DNA from: Amycolatopsis camponoti
GTDB lineage: Bacteria; Actinomycetota; Actinomycetes; Mycobacteriales; Pseudonocardiaceae
NCBI RefSeq assembly: GCF_902497555.1
Contig: NZ_CABVGP010000002.1
Span: 1,314,501-1,378,500 of the forward strand
DNA length: 64,000 bases
Direction of reading: 5' to 3'
In this document: positions 58,569 through 64,000 of the stretch, one piece after another
Layout: each line of letters opens with the position of its first letter
Numbering within the stretch: position 1 is the first letter of the stretch
Translations under genes and position numbers: made by a program
The notes under the pieces: model-generated
The model's input: the letters and a program-made list of their open reading frames with translations, nothing else
Told to the model about the DNA's origin: nothing
Databases searched by the model: none

Positions 58569-58571
58569 CCG

Positions 58572-58600
58572 GGCCCGGGCCTCCGTGGGAAGCCCGGGCC
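58572..58600. terminator. terminator between convergent genes
   Basis: GGCCCGGGC (58572-58580) pairs perfectly with GCCCGGGCC (58592-58600) around an 11-bp loop, located 4 bp after one stop codon and 6 bp from the other. Confidence 0.7.
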
Positions 58601-58606
58601 TGAGGG

Positions 58607-60454
58607 TCACTTCTGCAGGTCGTACACCGTCTGCCCGTCGACCGTGGTGGCGGTGAAGTTCGCCGTCACCCACGAGGTGATCTCCGACGAGCCGCCGCCG
58701 GGCCCGCCGCCGCGGCCGCCGTCGACGTAGTACTCGATCTCGCCCGCCGCGACGTACGCCTTGAACTCGTCCAGCGTCGGTGCCGGGTCGGAGCCGCTCC
58801 AGCCGCCGATGCCGATCACCGCCTTGCCGCTCGCCAGCTCCAGCGACGCCGCGCTCTGCGAGCCCGTCGTCGCCGCGGCCCACTTCGTCGTCGTCTTCGC
58901 CAGCAGCTCGCCGACCGCGCTCGAAGCCGAGTCGTCGCCGAAGCCCCCACCCATGCCACCGCCCATCGCGCTCGACGTCGGTCCCGACGTCGGGATCGAG
59001 CCGCTGTGCGCGACCGACGCCGTCTCGACGCCGTACGCCGCGGTCGAGACACCGAGCGTCAGTACCACCGCCGCCGCGACGATCGTGGCCGTCTTGCGGA
59101 CGGTGGGCACGCCCATGACCAGCACGGTCCCGGCCAGGACGCCCAGCACCGCCACGATCCAGCGCAGCGCCGGGAACCAGTCCGGCGTCCGGTCGAGCAG
59201 GATGAACGACCAGACCGCCGTCGCGACGACCATCCCGGCGAGCGTCGCCCGGGGGCCGAGGTTGTCCCTGCCCTGCCACAGCGCGCGGCCGGAAATCGCG
59301 ACCAGCGCGGCGATCGCCGGGGCGAGCGCGACCGAGTAGTACGGGTGCACGATGCCGCTCATGTAGCTGAACACCACCGCCGTGACGACCAGCCAGCCGC
59401 CCCACAGGACCAGCGCCAGGCGCGTCCGGTCGGTGCGCGGCGCGCGGCGGGTGAACCACAGCCCGGCCACCAGCCCGATCAGCGCGGCGGGCAGCAGCCA
59501 CGAGATCTCCGTGCCGAAGCTCGACCCGAACATCCGGAAGAGACCCGACGAGCCGCCGAAGCCGGTGTTCCCGCCGCCCATGCCGCCACCGGGTCCGCCG
59601 CCTTCGCCGCCACCGAAGATGCGCGACAAACCGTTGTAGCCCAACGCGAGTTCGAGCAGACTGTCCCCTTCGGACCCGCCGATGTAGGGCCGCGACGCCG
59701 TCGGCCAGAGGTCGACCAGCGCGATGTACCAGCCCGCCGAGACGACCAGCGCGACGACCGCGCCGCCGAGGTGCAGCAGCCGCTTGCCGAGCGAGGCCGG
59801 GGCCGCGATCAGGTACACCAGCCCGAACGCCGGCAGCACCAGGAACGCCTGCATCATCTTCGTCAGGAAGCCGAACCCGATCGCGACGCCCGCCAGCGCG
59901 AGCCAGCCGGGCGACGCCTTTTCCGTGGCCCGCACGACGAAGTAGGCGCCGGCGACCATGAGCAGCACGAGCAGCGCGTCCGGGTTGTTGAACCGGAACA
60001 TCAGTGCGGCGACCGGGCTCAGGGCCAGCACCGCACCGGTCATCAGCCCGGCGGCCGGACCCGAAGTCCGTTTCACCGCAAGGTAAAGGATTCCGACGGA
60101 AGCGACGCCCATCAGCGCTTGCGGGGCCAGCACGGTGAAGCTGGAGAACCCGAAGATCCGCGCGAAGGCCGTGGCGACCCATAGCGCCGCCGGCGGCTTG
60201 TCGACGGTCAGCACGTTGCCCGAGTCGAGCGACCCGAACAGCCAGGCCTTCCAGTCCTGCGTCCCGGACTGCACGGCGGCGGCGTAGAACGAGTTGCCGT
60301 AGCCGGACGCGGTCAGGTTCCAGAAGTACAGCACCGCGGTCGCGGCCAGCAGCGCGAACACCGACGGGCGGACCCAGCGCGGTGGCGCGTGTGCGTCGGA
60401 TTCCTTGCGGTGACGCGGTTCCTGCGTCACGGCGTCGGAAAGGACGGCGGTCAT
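58607..60454 (-). CDS. GT39/ArnT-like membrane glycosyltransferase
   Basis: This 615-residue protein has about 12 membrane helices and the GT-C fold of dolichyl-phosphate-mannose-type enzymes: the acidic first loop is in NSFYAAAVQSGTQDWKAWLFGSLDSGNVLTVDKPPAALW, and FRFNNPDALLVLLM follows. A Gly-rich external loop (about residues 285-305) and a periplasmic C-terminal domain (about 490-615) complete it. It would transfer a sugar from a polyprenyl-phosphate donor to an envelope acceptor. The ATG overlaps the stop of the GT2-GtrA gene, which probably supplies the lipid-linked donor. Confidence 0.9.
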   Translation of the reverse strand: MTAVLSDAVTQEPRHRKESDAHAPPRWVRPSVFALLAATAVLYFWNLTASGYGNSFYAAAVQSGTQDWKAWLFGSLDSGNVLTVDKPPAALWVATAFARIFGFSSFTVLAPQALMGVASVGILYLAVKRTSGPAAGLMTGAVLALSPVAALMFRFNNPDALLVLLMVAGAYFVVRATEKASPGWLALAGVAIGFGFLTKMMQAFLVLPAFGLVYLIAAPASLGKRLLHLGGAVVALVVSAGWYIALVDLWPTASRPYIGGSEGDSLLELALGYNGLSRIFGGGEGGGPGGGMGGGNTGFGGSSGLFRMFGSSFGTEISWLLPAALIGLVAGLWFTRRAPRTDRTRLALVLWGGWLVVTAVVFSYMSGIVHPYYSVALAPAIAALVAISGRALWQGRDNLGPRATLAGMVVATAVWSFILLDRTPDWFPALRWIVAVLGVLAGTVLVMGVPTVRKTATIVAAAVVLTLGVSTAAYGVETASVAHSGSIPTSGPTSSAMGGGMGGGFGDDSASSAVGELLAKTTTKWAAATTGSQSAASLELASGKAVIGIGGWSGSDPAPTLDEFKAYVAAGEIEYYVDGGRGGGPGGGSSEITSWVTANFTATTVDGQTVYDLQK

Positions 60455-61710
60455 CAGTACTCCTTCTGGGTAGCGGCCTGGCGGCGCGGGTTGAACACCC
60501 AGCCGCGCAGGAGCAGGAACCGGAGGACCGTCGCGGCGAGGTTCGCCAGCACGAGCACGGTGATCTCCAGGACGAGGCCGGGGGTGGTGGATCCGTTGAG
60601 CAGGGCCAGCGACCCGCTCGTCAGGGCGAGCCCGAGGCCGAACACGATCAGCCCTTCGAACTGGTGCCGCCCGGCACCGGCGCGCCCGCGGATGCCGAAC
60701 GTGAGCCGCCGGTTCAGCGCGGTGTTCCCGATCGCGGTGACGAGCAGCGCGGCGAAGTTCGCCGGCTGCGCGCCGACGGCCGTCCGCAGCAGCAGGAACA
60801 GCACGAGGTAGGCCAGCGTGCTGCTGACGCCGATGGCGGCGAACCGCACGAGCTGCGTCACCAGCCGCGGCGGCACGCCCGGCGCGTCGACGCCGATCGG
60901 CTGCCGGCCGAGCTGCTCGCGCAGCCTGCTGATCGGGATCTCGCCGGTGAAGGTGGCCTTGGTGACGCGCACGATGCCTTTGAGGTCCTCGGTGGCGGTC
61001 CTGACGATGTTGACCGACGAGTCGGGGTCGTCGACCCAGTCGACGGGCACCTCGTGGATCCGCAGCCCGGCGCGTTGCGCGAGGACGAGCAGCTCGGTGT
61101 CGAAGAACCAGCCGGTGTCCTCGACGTGGGGGAGCAGCTCACGCGCGACGTCGGCGCGGATGGCCTTGAAGCCGCATTGCGCGTCGCTGAACTTCGCGGC
61201 GAGCGTCGAGCGCAGGATCAGGTTGTAGGCCCGGGAGATGAACTCCCGCTTCGGCCCCCGCACGACGCGCGCGCCCCGGGCGAGCCGGCTGCCGATGGCG
61301 AGATCGGAGTGCCCGGAGAGAAGAGGGGCGACGAGTGGCCCGAGTGCGGCGAGATCGGTGGAGAGGTCGACGTCCATGTAGGCGAGGACGGCGGCGTCGG
61401 AGGCCCGCCAGACGGCGTTGAGCGCGCGGCCGCGGCCTTTCTCGTCGAGGTGGTGGACGGCCACCTCGGGGAACTCCCGGGCGAGTCTTTCGGCCACCCG
61501 CAGCGTCCCATCGGTGCTCGCGTTGTCGGCGACGGTGATCCGGTAGGGGTAGGAGACGTGCGCGGCCAGGTGCGCGTGCAGCCGTCGGATGCACGGTTCG
61601 AGGTCGGCCTCTTCGTTGTAGACCGGGATGACGACGTCGAGAACGGGCTGCGGACCGGCCAGATCGACCGGGACGGTCCCGGGCCTTGCTGCGGAGGCGG
61701 TGGCTGTCAT
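60454..61710 (-). CDS. GT2 glycosyltransferase fused to a GtrA-like membrane domain
   Basis: This 418-residue protein joins a GT2 polyprenyl-phosphate glycosyltransferase (about 20-250: VIPVYNEEADLEPCIRRL, ITVADNASTDGT, LAYMDVDLSTD, DAQCGFKAIRADVA) to a GtrA-like domain with four membrane helices (about 285-405). Such fusions make and may flip a polyprenyl-phosphate-sugar. The start is uncertain: the ATG at 61710 lacks a clear ribosome site and longer in-frame starts exist upstream. It overlaps the GT39 start by one base. Part of a direct repeat lies just upstream. Confidence 0.9.
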   Translation of the reverse strand: MTATASAARPGTVPVDLAGPQPVLDVVIPVYNEEADLEPCIRRLHAHLAAHVSYPYRITVADNASTDGTLRVAERLAREFPEVAVHHLDEKGRGRALNAVWRASDAAVLAYMDVDLSTDLAALGPLVAPLLSGHSDLAIGSRLARGARVVRGPKREFISRAYNLILRSTLAAKFSDAQCGFKAIRADVARELLPHVEDTGWFFDTELLVLAQRAGLRIHEVPVDWVDDPDSSVNIVRTATEDLKGIVRVTKATFTGEIPISRLREQLGRQPIGVDAPGVPPRLVTQLVRFAAIGVSSTLAYLVLFLLLRTAVGAQPANFAALLVTAIGNTALNRRLTFGIRGRAGAGRHQFEGLIVFGLGLALTSGSLALLNGSTTPGLVLEITVLVLANLAATVLRFLLLRGWVFNPRRQAATQKEY

Positions 61711-61729
61711 GGGTACTACGGTCGCGGGC

Positions 61730-61783
61730 CCCGCTTTGGTGACGGTGTGATCGCCCTGTGCGGTTGCTGTGCGCCGCACCCGG
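61730..61783 (+). repeat. direct repeat, copy A
   Basis: This copy shares CCCGCTTTGGTGA, then TCGCCCTGTGCGGTTG and the following CTGTGCGCCGCACCCGG with copy B at 62392. It carries eight extra bases (CGGTGTGA) between the first two blocks, which look like a local TGA-flanked duplication or the site of a deletion in copy B. Confidence 0.85.
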
Positions 61784-62127
61784 GGCGAGTACTTCACGGT
61801 TACGTGCGCGCCCAGGCTGAGCTGCGGTATGGCGCTGCTCGTCGCCTCGGCGAGCGGATCCACCCCGACGACGGCGTGTCGGACGACGTCGCGCTGCCGC
61901 AGCCGGGTGGCGGCCGGATGCGCGGACCACGATCAAGCACTTCACGTCCGCCTGGGTGCTCCAGGCACTGGCCGAGGCACCGCAGGAGCCGGTAGCGGGA
62001 CCGGGGCAGTGGCGACCTTCCCATCCCCATCAGCCGCAGAATAGAGCTCCAGCACGATGACCAATCCAACTCGTAGCGCCGGCAACTGCGACGTTCCGCT
62101 CTGCTCGGCCGAAGGAAATCGATCGTC
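61784..62127. other. spacer inside the direct-repeat-bounded segment
   Basis: No gene is supported in this 344-bp stretch. Several short open frames have unnatural composition. The last part holds GAAGGAAATCG, the ribosome site of the small membrane protein gene at 62128. Confidence 0.45.
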
Positions 62128-62385
62128 ATGAAACCTTGGCTGCAGGCGTTGTTCCAGGCCGCAGCGGCTCGTGGTGCTACAGGCGTCATCGTGCTGGTGC
62201 TGATCGTCGCCCTGACCTGCGTACTGTCTGGCACCCCTCCGGCGACCATCTACGCCATTGCCGTCCTGCTGATGGCGGCCACACTCTTGATCGTCGCCGT
62301 GCTCGGTGCTTTTCAGTACTCTCGTGCAACCGATCCTGAGGACAAACTCGGCTCTCGGCAGGACGAGGAACCGCCGGCGGAATGA
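62128..62385 (+). CDS. small two-helix membrane protein
   Basis: This 85-residue protein has two hydrophobic segments (about 17-36 and 41-63) and a short acidic tail. The ATG follows GAAGGAAATCG. No family is recognised. Codon use is less GC-biased than its neighbours (for example ACACTC, GTACTG), and the gene lies between two copies of a direct repeat, which suggests a later insertion. Confidence 0.6.
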   Translation: MKPWLQALFQAAAARGATGVIVLVLIVALTCVLSGTPPATIYAIAVLLMAATLLIVAVLGAFQYSRATDPEDKLGSRQDEEPPAE

Positions 62386-62391
62386 ACAGGT

Positions 62392-62437
62392 CCCGCTTTG
62401 GTGATCGCCCTGTGCGGTTGCTGTGCGCCGCACCCGG
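62392..62437 (+). repeat. direct repeat, copy B
   Basis: This 46-bp copy matches 61730-61783 except for an 8-bp gap. The two copies enclose about 600 bp containing one small membrane protein gene. Confidence 0.85.
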
Positions 62438-62466
62438 CGCCCACCTGGTGGACGCCGGGCGCGGGG

Positions 62467-63039
62467 TCAGCTGTGCGCCCGGAGCGGGACGACCTCGCCC
62501 GGCGACGCCGCGCGTCCCGGCTCACGCCGGATCGCCGTCGTGCAGATCGTCAGCGTGATCAGGGCCGCGTACTTCGGGTGGCGGTCGACGTAGACCTCCG
62601 TCGTGAAGCACGCCGCCGCCAGTGCCGCGCGGCCCGCGTGGATCTGCTCGAACCCGATGCCCGCCGGGCAGAACAGCCAGACCATGACGTCGCCGTCGAC
62701 CGGGCGGGTCCAGAGGATCGCCGGCCGGCGGCCGTCCACCGTGCAGATGCGCGCGCCCGCGAAACCCGTGCGCAGGCGGTGCTGCACGACGATCGCGCGC
62801 AGCCGGCCGCGGACGTGGCGGCGGGCCGCGCGCCAGTAGAAGACCCAGTTGAACGCCACCACCAGGGCGACCAGGGACCAGATCAGCCCCAGCGCGAGGA
62901 CGGCGTTGACCACGGCGTAGGGCAGGAGCGTCACGGCGAGGATCTCGTAACGCCAGTGGTAGAGCCGCAGGACCGGGTTGGGCCGCTTGACGTGGGTCAG
63001 CTGCCGGGCCAGTTCGGTGGCGTGGTGGTCGCGGTTCAT
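62467..63039 (-). CDS. membrane protein of unknown function
   Basis: This 190-residue protein has two or three membrane helices near residues 33-70 and a soluble C-terminal part with FAGARICTVDGRRPAILWTRPVDGDVMVWLFCPAGIGFEQI. The pattern resembles membrane proteins found in actinobacterial integrative elements and near XRE genes, but I cannot name the family. Its ATG overlaps the stop of the upstream zinc-finger-like gene, so the two form an operon. Confidence 0.68.
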   Translation of the reverse strand: MNRDHHATELARQLTHVKRPNPVLRLYHWRYEILAVTLLPYAVVNAVLALGLIWSLVALVVAFNWVFYWRAARRHVRGRLRAIVVQHRLRTGFAGARICTVDGRRPAILWTRPVDGDVMVWLFCPAGIGFEQIHAGRAALAAACFTTEVYVDRHPKYAALITLTICTTAIRREPGRAASPGEVVPLRAHS

Positions 63040-63353
63040 GGCCGTGCTCCTTTCCCTCCCTCGGCGGCCGCGACCGCGGGCGCCGAGCGGACGACTCCGG
63101 TGCCGGCGCAGGCCGGGCAGGCCGCGCCGTCGGTGCGGGTGAGCCCGTGGCCGCCGCAGGAACCGCAGGCGTGCACGGTGTCCCACCGGGGGTCGCGGTA
63201 GACGCGGGTGCCTCGGGCCCCGCGCCGGACTTCCCAGCCGCGCTCGGTGGCGCGGGCGTCTTCTTCGGCGGCGAACAGCCACTCGCCGAGGCGGAGCACC
63301 AGCCGGTCGAACCAACCGGGCCCGCGGGACGTAGGTAGGTTGTGGTCTTTCAT
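63036..63353 (-). CDS. small protein with DnaJ-type zinc-binding motifs
   Basis: This 105-residue protein has an amphipathic N-terminal half (WFDRLVLRLGEWLFAAEEDA) and two CxxC-x-G-x-G type motifs (CGSCGGHG and CPACAGTG), which in DnaJ-like proteins bind one zinc. The ATG has no strong ribosome site. It overlaps the membrane protein gene by 4 nt and is divergent from the XRE gene at 63689. Function is unknown. Confidence 0.7.
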   Translation of the reverse strand: MKDHNLPTSRGPGWFDRLVLRLGEWLFAAEEDARATERGWEVRRGARGTRVYRDPRWDTVHACGSCGGHGLTRTDGAACPACAGTGVVRSAPAVAAAEGGKGARP

Positions 63354-63688
63354 CGTGACACCCCCGGCGACTCCGCACGGACTCGAACGGGCAGCCCGGC
63401 AAGGGCGCCCACGGGCGGCTCGGGGAGGCCGCCGGGCACTTTGCGTAGTGCCCCAGCTGCGCGTGGTCGCGGCCATTGCGACGAACAGGGGGGCCGCGAG
63501 CAGGGGTTTCAACCCGTTCGGGCGAGTCGACCCCAGTCCGCACCAACAAAGAGTCGCCGGTGGGATAGAGTGCGCTCTGTGTCCACATTCTGTCACCTCC
63601 CTACCCTCGCCTACTGGTGTAGGTAAGCCTGATGTCGCAGGCTTACCTACATTCTACGTCGGCCGGGGCCCGGTCGATAGGTACTGAT
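63354..63688. other. divergent spacer with a large inverted repeat
   Basis: No gene is supported in this 335-bp spacer between the small zinc-motif gene and the XRE gene. A long inverted repeat at 63619-63650 is its main feature. The rest has no obvious promoter by eye. Confidence 0.5.
63619..63650. promoter_or_regulatory. 13-bp inverted repeat operator candidate
   Basis: GTAGGTAAGCCTG and CAGGCTTACCTAC flank ATGTCG, a perfect inverted repeat about 40 bp upstream of the XRE start. Each arm partly resembles the TTAGGTTAGGCT half of iron boxes, but with several mismatches. It is more likely a regulator site for the divergent genes. Confidence 0.55.
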
Positions 63689-64000
63689 GTGGTAACGGCC
63701 GAGGGCGTGGGCGCCGAACTGCGCCGGCTGCGCAAGGCCGCCGGGCAGACGCAGGCGGACGTGGCCCGGATCGTCGGCGTGAGCCGCGCGAACCTGACCC
63801 AGTGGGAGACCGGGCGCTACCTGCCGTCGGCGGAGAACGCCCGGTTGCTCGACGATCACTTCCGGGCGGCTAATGCCCTGGTTGAGATGGCCGAAGCGGC
63901 CCGCTCGCCCGGGCCGGTGACCGCCGGGGTCCTGACCACCGGAGGCTCCCTGCTGGAGGTCTTCCGCCGGGCCGGGGCCAGCCTGGCCGAGGAGCTGATC
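63689..64000 (+). CDS. XRE-family HTH regulator (3' end outside window)
   Basis: From GTG at 63689 the frame encodes at least 104 residues to the window edge. Residues about 6-60 form an XRE helix-turn-helix (AELRRLRKAAGQTQADVARIVGVSRANLTQWETGRYLPS), followed by LLDDHFRAANALVEMAEAA, as in WhiJ-like or DUF5753-type regulators. The C-terminal domain is not visible. A large inverted repeat lies upstream, and the divergent neighbours are small zinc-motif and membrane proteins. Confidence 0.85.
   Translation, partial: MVTAEGVGAELRRLRKAAGQTQADVARIVGVSRANLTQWETGRYLPSAENARLLDDHFRAANALVEMAEAARSPGPVTAGVLTTGGSLLEVFRRAGASLAEELI

Noticed and set aside
58607..61710. Glycosyltransferase pair as part of a polysaccharide biosynthesis cluster
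   Set aside because: No further sugar-nucleotide or polymerase genes are nearby; only a two-gene envelope-glycosylation unit is supported.
61784..62127. A coding fragment upstream of the small membrane protein
   Set aside because: Short open frames are present on both strands, but none has plausible composition, a ribosome site or a recognisable motif.
63619..63650. Iron box (IdeR/DmdR site)
   Set aside because: Each arm has several mismatches to the consensus and the neighbours are not iron genes.

Overview
This is a 64 kb stretch of a high-GC actinobacterial chromosome. The strong third-position GC, many GTG starts, 4-nt start/stop overlaps, SARP, XRE-DUF5753/DUF397, DUF6879 and ROK genes, and the recurring TTTGTGGA and GATGTGGAC codon contexts fit Pseudonocardiaceae, most probably Amycolatopsis. 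The genus is an inference from style, not a database match. Nothing looks like an intact phage, insertion sequence or CRISPR array. LAYOUT: 1-4 kb holds the tail of a haloalkane-dehalogenase-like hydrolase and a divergent pair of unrecognised genes. 4-11 kb has tRNA-Pro, tRNA-Gly, a giant soluble hybrid histidine kinase built on tandem HAMP repeats, a divergent PAS-GAF-PP2C phosphatase, and a DJ-1/PfpI stress gene behind a good SigB-type promoter. 11-18.6 kb has small membrane proteins, an HTH/hydrolase/DUF4180 operon, a secreted Asp-box protein, a DUF574-type methyltransferase, and an MFS plus aldo-keto reductase operon divergent from MarR. 18.8-32.3 kb is the centrepiece: a ROK regulator, then eight tightly packed genes (inositol-phosphate-synthase-like cyclase, UbiA prenyltransferase, TIM-barrel isomerase, EboA, TatD/EboB, EboE, EboF phosphatase, second TIM-barrel isomerase), then a 1291-residue secreted sugar-dehydrogenase/PKD/CBM6/ThuA fusion. 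This is an actinobacterial form of the ebo metabolite-trafficking cluster in which an inositol-phosphate-synthase-type cyclase stands where other ebo clusters carry a dehydroquinate-synthase-type cyclase. 32.3-49.8 kb is rich in carbohydrate and secreted functions: xylose isomerase with its ROK repressor and operator, a GH99-like protein, a large subtilase, a TetR-ABC exporter operon, an amidohydrolase, an erythromycin-esterase homologue next to a MerR/TipAS regulator, and a GH92 mannosidase behind a LacI-type operator. 49.8-54.6 kb is a signalling island: DUF397, XRE-DUF5753, two Cys/His-rich small proteins, an NB-ARC/TPR ATPase, DUF6879 and a small partner. 54.8-64 kb has DUF2127, a PP2C phosphatase, a SARP regulator, a Tat-exported protein, an SnoaL-like gene rearranged by an internal inversion, an envelope glycosyltransferase pair, a small locus framed by a direct repeat, and the start of another XRE gene. 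HOW IT WORKS TOGETHER: many units have a regulator beside a visible palindrome (MarR, XylR, TetR, MerR, and a LacI-type site without its regulator in the window). The ebo block reads as one transcript that would make and move a prenylated cyclitol-like compound, a role inferred from family membership only. Two closely related 46-bp palindromes lie downstream of gene ends and probably serve as terminators.
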